In this document: in pieces, positions 18,996-28,289 of the stretch
How the letters are laid out: each line of letters begins with the position of its first letter
How positions within the stretch are numbered: position 1 is the first letter of the stretch
Assembly (NCBI GenBank): GCA_009746045.1
Contig: RPFO01000156.1
Location: 6,694,625 to 6,722,913 of the forward strand
Direction of reading: 5' to 3'
Source: Mesostigma viride
Taxonomy: Eukaryota; Streptophyta; Mesostigmatophyceae; Mesostigmatales; Mesostigmataceae
Length of the DNA stretch: 28,289 nt
The notes under the pieces: model-generated
The model's input: the letters and a program-made list of their open reading frames with translations, nothing else
The model's database searches: none
Told to the model about the DNA's origin: nothing
Translations under genes and position numbers: made by a program

Positions 18996-19480
18996 CCGTA
19001 GTGGCTGAAATCAAATTGCGAATAAATAATTTTTCGAGGTTTTTTTTGACTGTTTTTGACACTTTACGGGGAAAGTTCAGCTAGGGTTAGGTCAACTTCG
19101 AGCCCGGGAGCTTGTTTAATTATATTAGGGCACCGGCCTAGTTCAGTGTCTGACTTGGATTCTAACCTATCAAGTACATTAATTACCCCCCAAGCGTAGT
19201 TCCTATCTGACAATTAAGTGATCGAGTACCAGTATGACATAAGGCCCTAATCAGCGCTAACAGGGCCCCTAATTGAACGCGTTCTCAATCTGGCGCGACG
19301 CGGCGCGGCGCGGCAAGCGCGGCGCTCCACTTCATCTAGCTGCGCCGCGGCCTGCAGCCAGAAACAGGTGTAGCGCCTCCCTGTTTTCATACTTTACGGG
19401 GTAAATTGAAGTATTATTTTAGCACTTTTCGGGGGGTCATTCGAAAATATTTATACGCAATTTGATTTCAGCCACTACGG
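18996..19480. mobile_element. 485-bp MITE-like element with 25-bp perfect inverted termini
   Basis: The left end CCGTAGTGGCTGAAATCAAA (18996 onward, 25 bp matched) is the exact reverse complement of the right end at 19456-19480. Similarity continues imperfectly inward for about 20 bp more (ATAAATAATTTTTCGA against the complement of TCGAAAATATTTAT), and ACTTTACGGGG recurs in both halves. The centre has a GC-rich block of CGGCGCGGCG words near 19295-19330. No protein is encoded. I could not find a convincing target duplication, so the superfamily stays open. Confidence 0.85.
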
Positions 19481-19505
19481 TACGCGGCTCTCTCCACTCC
19501 ACCAC

Positions 19506-19570
19506 CCATCAAGGAATATGTGCTACATGATCTCCCAACGGAGGCATGTTATGATTTAATTTAATTTAAT
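19506..19570 (+). mobile_element. Truncated 3' end of the ORF1 element (copy D1)
   Basis: ATCAAGGAATATGTGCTACAT leads to CTCCCAACGGAGGCATGTT and a tail of three TTTAA units. It matches only the last ~60 bp of copy B plus a different tail repeat. The tail is followed by ATGCCTATG. Confidence 0.75.
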
Positions 19571-19853
19571 GCCTATGCAGATCGAGAGACGCTCTCTGTT
19601 GAGAAGCCATGCCCTAGCCCTTGTATAGCCATGATGATCTTAATTCCCCCACATGACACCGGCTCCCCCTTAGCTGGGCATAGCTTGATAGATCATGGGG
19701 GTGCAGGTGCCCTGGCGCACCTAGAGCAAGGGTAGCTTACATTCCCACCCCTGCAGGAAGTAGCTTAGAATGTATTAATTTAAGCCGTATGCCCCTTCTC
19801 AGGGATATGTGCTACATGTACTCCCAACAGAGTTATGTTCCTAATTAATGTGT
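19571..19853 (+). mobile_element. 5'-truncated ORF1 element 3' region (copy D2)
   Basis: This is collinear with the 3' untranslated region of copy B from about 18220 to 18483. Shared words include AGAAGCCATGCCCTAGC, GGCTCCCCCTTAGCTGGGCA, GCGCACCTAGAGCAAGGGT, GCAGGAAGTAGCTTAG and TACTCCCAACAGAGTTATG. It is a typical 5'-truncated copy and abuts D1 directly. Confidence 0.8.
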
Positions 19854-19936
19854 GCGTGGAAAACCCTACGTTCAGGGCCTGGCGGAGCATCCTGATTACC
19901 GTACGTGCCGTTCAACCGTGTGGCCAGAATGCATGC

Positions 19937-20060
19937 ATGAATGAATGAATGAATGAATGAATGAATGAATGAATGAATGAATGAATGAATGAATGAATGA
20001 ATGAATGAATGAATGAATGAATGAATGAATGAATGAATGAATGAATGAATGAATGAATGA
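19937..20060. repeat. (GAAT)n block
   Basis: About 31 units follow GCATGCATG. There is no interruption. Confidence 0.97.
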
Positions 20061-20260
20061 AGGAAGGAAGGAAGGAAGGAAGGAAGGAAGGAAGGAAGGA
20101 AGGAAGGAAGGAAGGAAGGAAGGAAGGAAGGAAGGAAGGAAGGAAGGAAGGAAGGAAGGAAGGAAGGAAGGAAGGAAGGAAGGAAGGAAGGAAGGAAGGA
20201 AGGAAGGAAGGAAGGAAGGAAGGAAGGAAGGAAGGAAGGAAGGAAGGAACGAAGGAAGGA
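20061..20260. repeat. (GGAA)n block
   Basis: About 50 units. The transition to GAAC is gradual: one GAAC appears at 20247-20250 before two more GAAG units. Confidence 0.97.
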
Positions 20261-23142
20261 ACGAACGAACGAACGAACGAACGAACGAACGAACGAACGA
20301 ACGAACGAACGAACGAACGAACGAACGAACGAACGAACGAACGAACGAACGAACGAACGAACGAACGAACGAACGAACGAACGAACGAACGAACGAACGA
20401 ACGAACGAACGAACGAACGAACGAACGAACGAACGAACGAACGAACGAACGAACGAACGAACGAACGAACGAACGAACGAACGAACGAACGAACGAACGA
20501 ACGAACGAACGAACGAACGAACGAACGAACGAACGAACGAACGAACGAACGAACGAACGAACGAACGAACGAACGAACGAACGAACGAACGAACGAACGA
20601 ACGAACGAACGAACGAACGAACGAACGAACGAACGAACGAACGAACGAACGAACGAACGAACGAACGAACGAACGAACGAACGAACGAACGAACGAACGA
20701 ACGAACGAACGAACGAACGAACGAACGAACGAACGAACGAACGAACGAACGAACGAACGAACGAACGAACGAACGAACGAACGAACGAACGAACGAACGA
20801 ACGAACGAACGAACGAACGAACGAACGAACGAACGAACGAACGAACGAACGAACGAACGAACGAACGAACGAACGAACGAACGAACGAACGAACGAACGA
20901 ACGAACGAACGAACGAACGAACGAACGAACGAACGAACGAACGAACGAACGAACGAACGAACGAACGAACGAACGAACGAACGAACGAACGAACGAACGA
21001 ACGAACGAACGAACGAACGAACGAACGAACGAACGAACGAACGAACGAACGAACGAACGAACGAACGAACGAACGAACGAACGAACGAACGAACGAACGA
21101 ACGAACGAACGAACGAACGAACGAACGAACGAACGAACGAACGAACGAACGAACGAACGAACGAACGAACGAACGAACGAACGAACGAACGAACGAACGA
21201 ACGAACGAACGAACGAACGAACGAACGAACGAACGAACGAACGAACGAACGAACGAACGAACGAACGAACGAACGAACGAACGAACGAACGAACGAACGA
21301 ACGAACGAACGAACGAACGAACGAACGAACGAACGAACGAACGAACGAACGAACGAACGAACGAACGAACGAACGAACGAACGAACGAACGAACGAACGA
21401 ACGAACGAACGAACGAACGAACGAACGAACGAACGAACGAACGAACGAACGAACGAACGAACGAACGAACGAACGAACGAACGAACGAACGAACGAACGA
21501 ACGAACGAACGAACGAACGAACGAACGAACGAACGAACGAACGAACGAACGAACGAACGAACGAACGAACGAACGAACGAACGAACGAACGAACGAACGA
21601 ACGAACGAACGAACGAAACGAACGAACGAACGAACGAACGAACGAACGAACGAACGAACGAACGAACGAACGAACGAACGAACGAACGAACGAACGAACG
21701 AACGAACGAACGAACGAACGAACGAACGAACGAACGAACGAACGAACGAACGAACGAACGAACGAACGAACGAACGAACGAACGAACGAACGAACGAACG
21801 AACGAACGAACGAACGAACGAACGAACGAACGAACGAACGAACGAACGAACGAACGAACGAACGAACGAACGAACGAACGAACGAACGAACGAACGAACG
21901 AACGAACGAACGAACGAACGAACGAACGAACGAACGAACGAACGAACGAACGAACGAACGAACGAACGAACGAACGAACGAACGAACGAACGAACGAACG
22001 AACGAACGAACGAACGAACGAACGAACGAACGAACGAACGAACGAACGAACGAACGAACGAACGAACGAACGAACGAACGAACGAACGAACGAACGAACG
22101 AACGAACGAACGAACGAACGAACGAACGAACGAACGAACGAACGAACGAACGAACGAACGAACGAACGAACGAACGAACGAACGAACGAACGAACGAACG
22201 AACGAACGAACGAACGAACGAACGAACGAACGAACGAACGAACGAACGAACGAACGAACGAACGAACGAACGAACGAACGAACGAACGAACGAACGAACG
22301 AACGAACGAACGAACGAACGAACGAACGAACGAACGAACGACGACGACGAACGAACGACGAACGACGACGAACGAACGAACGAACGAACGAACGAACGAA
22401 CGAACGAACGAACGAACGAACGAACGAACGAACGAACGAACGAACGAACGAACGAACGAACGAACGAACGAACGAACGAACGAACGAACGAACGAACGAA
22501 CGAACGAACGAACGAACGAACGAACGAACGAACGAACGAACGAACGAACGAACGAACGAACGAACGAACGAACGAACGAACGAACGAACGAACGAACGAA
22601 CGAACGAACGAACGAACGAACGAACGAACGAACGAACGAACGAACGAACGAACGAACGAACGAACGAACGAACGAACGAACGAACGAACGAACGAACGAA
22701 CGAACGAACGAACGAACGAACGAACGAACGAACGAACGAACGAACGAACGAACGAACGAACGAACGAACGAACGAACGAACGAACGAACGACGACGACGA
22801 ACGAACGAACGAACGAACGAACGAACGAACGAACGAACGAACGAACGAACGAACGAACGAACGAACGAACGAACGAACGAACGAACGAACGAACGAACGA
22901 ACGAACGAACGAACGAACGAACGAACGAACGAACGAACGAACGAACGAACGAACGAACGAACGAACGAACGAACGAACGAACGAACGAACGAACGAACGA
23001 ACGAACGAACGAACGAACGAACGAACGAACGAACGAACGAACGAACGAACGAACGAACGAACGAACGAACGAACGAACGAACGAACGAACGAACGAACGA
23101 ACGAACGAACGAACGAACGAACGAACGAACGAACGAACGAAC
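20261..23142. repeat. (GAAC)n block 1
   Basis: About 720 units. Exceptions are a GAAACG indel at 21617 and two clusters of GAC/GAAC units at about 22339-22370 and 22789-22800. Confidence 0.97.
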
Positions 23143-24327
23143 AGGCGGGCGGGCGGCGGGCGGGCGGGCGGGCGGGCGGGCGGGCGGGCGGGCGGGCGGG
23201 CGGGCGGGCGGGCGGGCGGCGGGCGGGCGGGCGGGCGGGCGGGCGGGCGGGCGGGCCGGCGGGCGGGCCGGCGGGCGGGCGGGCGGGCGGGCGGGCGGGC
23301 GGGCGGGCGGGCGGGCGGGCGGGCGGGCGGGCGGGCGGGCGGGCGGGCGGGCGGGCGGGCGGGCGGGCGGGCGGGCGGGCGGGCGGGCGGGCGGGCGGGC
23401 GGGCGGGCGGGCGGGCGGGCGGGCGGGCGGGCGGCGGGCGGGCGGGCGGGCGGGCGGGCGGGCGGGCGGGCGGGCGGGCGGGCGGGCGGCGGGCGGGGGG
23501 CGGGCGGGCGGGCGGGCGGGCGGGCGGGCGGGCGGGCGGGCGGGCGGGCGGGCGGGCGGGCGGGCGGGCGAAGGGGGCGGGCGGCGGGCGGGCGGCGGGC
23601 GGGCAGGCGGGCGGGCGGGCGGGCGGGCGGGCGGGCGGGCGGGCGGGCGGGCGGGCGGGCGGGCGGGCGGGCGGCGGGCGGGCGGGCGGGCGGGCGGGCG
23701 GGGGGGCGGACGGACGGGCGGGCGGGCGGCGGGCGGGCGGGCGGGCGGGCGGGCGGGCGGGCGGGCGGGCGGGCGGGCGGGCGGGCGGGCGGGCGGGCGG
23801 GCGGGCGGGCGGGCGGGCGGGCGGGCGGGCGGGCGGGCGGGCGGGCGGGCGGGCGGGCGGGCGGGCGGGCGGGCGGGCGGGCGGGCGGGCGGGCGGGCGG
23901 GCGGGCGGGCGGGCGGGCGGGCGGGCGGCGGGCGGGCGGGCGGGCGGGCGGGCGGGCGGGCGGGCGGGCGGGCGGGCGGGCGGGCGGGCGGCGGGCGGGC
24001 GGGCGGGCGGGCGGGCGGGCGGCGGGCGGGCGGGCGGGCGGGCGGGCGGGCGGGCGGGCGGGCGGGCGGGCGGGCGGGCGGGCGGGCGGGCGGGCGGGCG
24101 GCGCGGGCGGGCGGGCGGGCGGGGGGCGGGCGGGCGGGCGGGCGGGCGGGCGGGCGGGCGGGCGGGCGGGCGGGCGGGCGGGCGGGCGGGCGGGCGAAGG
24201 GGGCGGGCGGGCGGGCGGGCGGGCGGGCGGGCAGGCGGGCGGGCGGCGGGCGGGCGGGCGGGCGGGCGGGCGGCGGGCGGGCGGGCGGGCGGGCGGGCGG
24301 GCGGGCGGGCGGGCGGGCGGGGGGGGG
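23143..24327. repeat. (GGGC)n block 1
   Basis: It starts at the junction GAACAGGCGGGC. It carries markers GGGCCGGCGGGCGGGCCGG (about 23254), CGAAGGGGGCGGG (about 23569 and 24195), GGCAGGCGGG (about 23601 and 24230) and GGACGGACGGG (about 23707). GC content is close to 100 percent. Confidence 0.97.
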
Positions 24328-24641
24328 AACGAACGAACGAACGAACGAACGAACGAACGAACGAACGAACGAACGAACGAACGAACGAACGAACGAACGA
24401 ACGAACGAACGAACGAACGAAACGAACGAACGAACGAACGAACGAACGAACGAACGAACGAACGAACGAACGAACGAACGAACGAACGAACGAACGAACG
24501 AACGAACGAACGAACGAACGAACGAACGAACGAACGAACGAACGAACGAACGAACGAACGAACGAACGAACGAACGAACGAACGAACGAACGAACGAACG
24601 AACGAACGAACGAACGAACGAACGAACGAACGAACGAACGA

Positions 24642-24672
<31 letters not shown>

Positions 24673-24877
24673 AGCGAGCGAGCGAAGGAACGAAGGAACG
24701 AACGAACGAACGAACGAACGAACGAACGAACGAACGAACGAACGAACGAACGAACGAACGAACGAACGAACGAACGAACGAACGAACGAACGAACGAACG
24801 AACGAACGAACGAACGAACGAACGAACGAACGAACGAACGAACGAACGAACGAACGAACGAACGAACGAACGAACGA

Positions 24878-24908
<31 letters not shown>

Positions 24909-25230
24909 AGCGAGCGAGCGAAGGAACGAAGGAACGAACGAACGAACGAACGAACGAACGAACGAACGAACGAACGAACGAACGAACGAACGAACGAACG
25001 AACGAACGAACGAACGAACGAACGAACGAACGAACGAACGAACGAACGAACGAACGAACGAACGAACGAACGAACGAACGAACGAACGAACGAACGAACG
25101 AACGAACGAACGAACGAACGAACGAACGAACGAACGAACGAACGAACGACGAACGAACGAACGAACGAACGAACGAACGAACGAACGAACGAACGAACGA
25201 ACGAACGAACGAACGAACGAACGAACGAAC
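24328..25230. repeat. (GAAC)n block 2
   Basis: It has a GAAACG indel near 24420 and two clusters of four GAGC units followed by GAAGGAACGAAG, at about 24667-24697 and 24904-24934. Confidence 0.97.
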
Positions 25231-25284
25231 GGCGGGCGGGCGGGCGGCGGGCGGGCGGGCGGCGGGCGGCGGGCGGGCGGGGGG
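25231..25284. repeat. Short (GGGC)n block
   Basis: 54 bp of mixed GGGC and GGC units end in GGGGG before GAAC resumes. Confidence 0.95.
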
Positions 25285-25618
25285 AACGAACGAACGAACG
25301 AACGAACGAACGAACGAACGAACGAACGAACGAACGAACGAACGAACGAAACGAACGAACGAACGAACGAACGAACGAACGAACGAACGAACGAACGAAC
25401 GAACGAACGAACGAACGAACGAACGAACGAACGAACGAACGAACGAACGAACGAACGAACGAACGAACGAACGAACGAACGAACGAACGAACGAACGAAC
25501 GAACGAACGAACGAACGAACGAACGAACGAACGAACGAACGAACGAACGAACGAACGAACGAACGAACGAACGAACGAACGAACGAACGAACGAACGAAC
25601 GAACGAACGAACGAACGA

Positions 25619-25649
<31 letters not shown>

Positions 25650-25967
25650 AGCGAGCGACGAAGGAACGAAGGAACGAACGAACGAACGAACGAACGAACG
25701 AACGAACGAACGAACGAACGAACGAACGAACGAACGAACGAACGAACGAACGAACGAACGAACGAACGAACGAACGAACGAACGAACGAACGAACGAACG
25801 AACGAACGAACGAACGAACGAACGAACGAACGAACGAACGAACGAACGAACGAACGAACGAACGAACGAACGAACGAACGAACGAACGAACGAACGAACG
25901 AACGAACGAACGAACGAACGAACGAACGAACGAACGAACGAACGAACGAACGAACGAACGAACGAAC
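25285..25967. repeat. (GAAC)n block 3
   Basis: It has a GAAACG indel near 25350 and one cluster of three GAGC units, then GACGAAGGAACGAAGG, at about 25645-25674. The order of markers is the same as in block 2. Confidence 0.97.
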
Positions 25968-27190
25968 AGGCGGGCGGGCGGGCGGGCGGGCGGGCGGGCG
26001 GGCGGGCGGGCGGCGGCGGGCGGGCGGGCGGGCGGGCGGGCGGGCGGGCGGGCGGGCGGGCGGGCGGGCGGGCGGGCGGGCGGCGGGCGGGCCGGCGGGC
26101 GGGCCGGCGGGCGGGCGGGCGGGCGGCGGGCGGGCGGGCGGGCGGCGGGCGGGCGGGCGGGCGGGCGGGCGGGCGGGCGGCGGGCGGGCGGGCGGGCGGG
26201 CGGGCGGGCGGGCGCGGGCGGGCGGGCGGGCGGGCGGCGGGCGGGCGGGCGGGCGGGCGGCGGGCGGGCGGGCGGGCGGGCGGGCGGGCGGGCGGGCGGC
26301 GGGCGGCGGGCGGGCGGGCGGGCGGGGGGCGGGCGGGCGGGCGGGCGGGCGGGCGGCGGGCGGGCGGGCGGGCGGGCGGGCGGGCGGGCGGGCGGGCGAA
26401 GGGGGCGGGCGGGCGGGCGGGCGGGCGGGCGGGCAGGCGGGCGGGCGGGCGGGCGGGCGGGCGGGCGGGCGGGCGGGCGGGCGGGCGGGCGGGCGGGCGG
26501 CGGGCGGGCGGGCGGGCGGGCGGGCGGGCGGGGGGCGGACGGACGGGCGGGCGGGCGGGCGGGCGGGCGGGCGGGCGGGCGGGCGGGCGGGCGGGCGGGC
26601 GGGCGGGCGGGCGGGCGGGCGGCGGGCGGGCGGCGGGCGGGCGGGCGGGCGGGCGGGCGGGCGGGCGGGCGGCGGCGGGCGGGCGGGCGGGCGGCGGGCG
26701 GCGGGCGGGCGGGCGGGCGGGCGGGCGGGCGGGCGGGCGGGCGGGCGGGCGGGCGGGCGGGCGGGCGGGCGGGCGGGCGGGCGGGCGGGCGGGCGGGCGG
26801 GCGGGCGGGCGGGCGGGCGGGCGGGCGGCGGGCGGGCGGGCGGGCGGGGGCGGGCGGGCGGGCGGGCGGGCGGGCGGGCGGGCGGGCGGGCGGGCGGGCG
26901 GGCGGGGGGCGGGCGGGCGGGCGGGCGGGCGGCGGGCGGGCGGGCGGGCGGGCGGGCGGGGGCGGGCGGGCGGGCGGGCGGCGGGCGGGCGGGCGGGCGG
27001 GCGGCGGGCGGGCGGGCGGGCGGGCGGGCGGGCGGGCGGGCGGGCGGCGGGCGGGGGGCGGACGGACGGGCGGGCGGGCGGGCGGGCGGCGGGCGGGCGG
27101 GCGGGCGGGCGGGCGGGCGGGCGGGCGGGCGGGCGGGCGGCGGGCGGGCGGGCGGGCGGGCGGGCGGGCGGGCGGGCGGGCGGGCGGGCG
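25968..27190. repeat. (GGGC)n block 2
   Basis: It starts at the same GAACAGGCGGGC junction as block 1 and shows the same markers in the same order: GGGCCGGCGGGCGGGCCGG (about 26090), CGAAGGGGGCGGG (26397), GGCAGGCGGG (about 26432) and GGACGGACGGG (about 26537, again about 27059). Confidence 0.97.
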
Positions 27191-27352
27191 GACGGACGGA
27201 CGGACGGACGGACGGACGGACAGACGGACGGACGGACGGACGGACGGACGGACGGACGGACGGACGGACGGACGGACGGACGGACGGACGGACAGACGGA
27301 CGGACGGACGGACGGACGGACGGACGGACGGACGGATGGATGGATGAATGGA
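27191..27352. repeat. (GGAC)n then (GGAT)n block
   Basis: About 36 GGAC units, two with CAGA variants, give way to four GGAT units before unique sequence. Confidence 0.97.
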
Positions 27353-28086
27353 TGCGTGCAGCTTGCATGAACATATATGCGTATAGAGCTTTATGTAACA
27401 TTCCGCTGCGTGCATGCTCCTGCCGCCCCCCCCCCCCCCCCCCCCCCCCTACCTATCATTGGGTTCTTCACACGGAGCTAGCTTTCAAATGGCGGGATGT
27501 GCATACTCAGTGAGTATAATGTCAGTGAGGATATAATTCTACAATGCCATTGTCCCTATAACCATACATGTAAAAAATCCACGCAGATAGCACGCTGAAG
27601 TTGAACATACTAATTACAGGGAAAAAAAAAATTATCGACCTACAGCACGCGAGCTACAAGGCGATTAAACTTGCCACTGGGACCAGGCCATGCCAACAGC
27701 TTGGCACGTGTACATGCATGTGTGCATGCAACCACGCATGTCCATTGCTAGATCTAGCCCTAAGCAAGCTAATCAAAGTAATGGACGACATCAGCACACT
27801 TACAGAAAGCCTCCCAGGAAGTTTCGCAACATGTACGGGTGCAAACACAAGCTCTACCTGCCACTATAAAGGCATCGGGCAACCCTCAAAAGAGGGCGTG
27901 CCCATATGAGGCATTGTATTCCTTTCATCCTATGGGTATCCACGAACAGATTACAACCCACCCAAGAAATCGTGTGCGGCTCTAGACAAATGCCCGCTCT
28001 ACGTCCCACAAGTATGACCCCACCCATCTGGGGTCAGCTCGCTGCGGCATCAAACAAGGCAAAAAAAAGCACGGACGCACTGCCCG
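27353..28086. other. No recognisable gene
   Basis: The longest frame is 102 codons on the plus strand at 27601-27909 (MNILITGKKKIIDLQHASYK at its start). It has no family resemblance, and a 64-codon frame overlaps it on the other strand. Otherwise only CATGCATG-type palindromic words near 27710-27730 are seen. Confidence 0.4.
27426..27449. repeat. 24-base poly-C run
   Basis: This is a homopolymer just outside the tetranucleotide array. Its length is likely to be unstable or misread. Confidence 0.9.
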
Positions 28087-28289
28087 CTAGGCGATACCCG
28101 CGTGCACTATCTGGATCTCCACCACCGACATGCGCGCCCCCAACTCGCGGATCTCGTTCTGGAGGCCGGCAATCTCCCCCATGACCTCCTGCCGGATGCC
28201 GGCCGCCAGCCGCTGCAGCCCGCCCTCCATCCCCGACTCCAGCTCACCGCGCAGCCTCTGCATGTCGCTCATGTACTCTGCCTTCCAGC
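28087..28289 (-). CDS. C-terminal part of a coiled-coil reading frame, partial at right edge
   Basis: From the window edge the minus strand reads KAEYMSDMQRLRGELESGME and continues GLQRLAAGIRQEVMGEIAGL then QNEIRELGARMSVVEIQIV before a TAG near 28087. Leucine, isoleucine and methionine recur at heptad-like spacing with many charged residues, so it should form a coiled coil. The GC-rich, uninterrupted frame suggests real coding sequence. A GTC|GGTGGTG-type donor within SVVE is possible, so the true end is uncertain. Such segments occur in retroelement ORF1/gag proteins and in many host proteins; I cannot choose between them. Confidence 0.45.
   Translation of the reverse strand, partial: WKAEYMSDMQRLRGELESGMEGGLQRLAAGIRQEVMGEIAGLQNEIRELGARMSVVEIQIVHAGIA

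Larger units (their letters stand above)
19937..27352. repeat. 7.4-kb composite tetranucleotide array
   Basis: The plus strand passes through GAAT, GGAA, GAAC, GGGC (mixed with GGC), GAAC, short GGGC, GAAC, GGGC, GGAC and GGAT blocks with no unique sequence between them. Rare indels and variant clusters punctuate it and recur in similar order. No block in either strand contains stop codons, which gives stop-free readings of about 2,500 codons in several frames; because the unit is 4 bp, every frame of a pure block spells the same cyclic four-residue repeat. I regard it as non-coding satellite-like DNA. Confidence 0.98.

Noticed and set aside
19841-27513. Reading frames of about 2,440-2,520 codons on both strands
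   Set aside because: They are tetranucleotide repeats translated without stops; several frames and both strands are open at once and unit lengths are not multiples of three.

Overview
The window is nuclear DNA of a photosynthetic eukaryote, most likely a green alga. The evidence is one recognisable spliced host gene for a plant/algal plastid-type FAD synthetase (RIBF), with GT-AG introns and GC-rich exons. Around it lie introns and intergenic DNA packed with transposons, minisatellites and very long microsatellites. There are no bacterial operons, no CRISPR array, and no rRNA or tRNA gene that I can recognise. The species cannot be named from this sequence.

Layout. (1) 1-379, minus strand: N-terminus of a BED zinc-finger protein, probably a hAT-type transposase, running off the left edge; its upstream flank carries a cluster of GTAC motifs. 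(2) 781-4898: a (GTT)n microsatellite split by a 2,959-bp CACTA-like non-autonomous element (1768-4726) with matching terminal inverted repeats, GGGGTAA-rich subterminal minisatellites, four degenerate ~175-bp repeats and fifteen 26-bp repeats. (3) 4905-6848: a 20-bp perfect inverted repeat, then no recognisable gene. (4) 7751-12230, plus strand: four exons of RIBF, joined in phase from the conserved protein motifs; the 5' exon(s) are not identified with confidence. Intron 1 holds a 10-bp repeat and a decayed copy of the exon end; the 2.5-kb second intron holds a TGACGCGTCA-rich block and four 66-bp repeats. (5) About 13,070-19,850: a nest of related LINE-1-like elements that encode only an ORF1p-like (RNA-binding) protein and no reverse transcriptase. 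Two nearly complete ~2.1-kb copies lie head to head: A on the minus strand (13176-15304) and B on the plus strand (16450-18503). Both are flanked by target-site duplications that contain ATGCCT. They lie inside, or at the end of, an older copy C, which also carries a 463-bp foldback element. A 485-bp MITE-like element and two truncated 3' ends follow. (6) 19937-27352: a 7.4-kb array of tetranucleotide repeats passing through GAAT, GGAA, GAAC, GGGC, GGAC and GGAT, with signs of internal segmental duplication. (7) 27353-28289: unrecognised sequence, then the end of a coiled-coil reading frame on the minus strand.

RIBF is the only gene with an assignable cellular job: adenylylation of FMN to FAD, probably in the plastid. 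Most of the rest is mobile DNA and its remains. The most interesting material is the ORF1-only element family with an apparent ATGCCT target preference, and the structured tetranucleotide array. All very long reading frames in the microsatellites are artefacts of repeats that lack stop codons.
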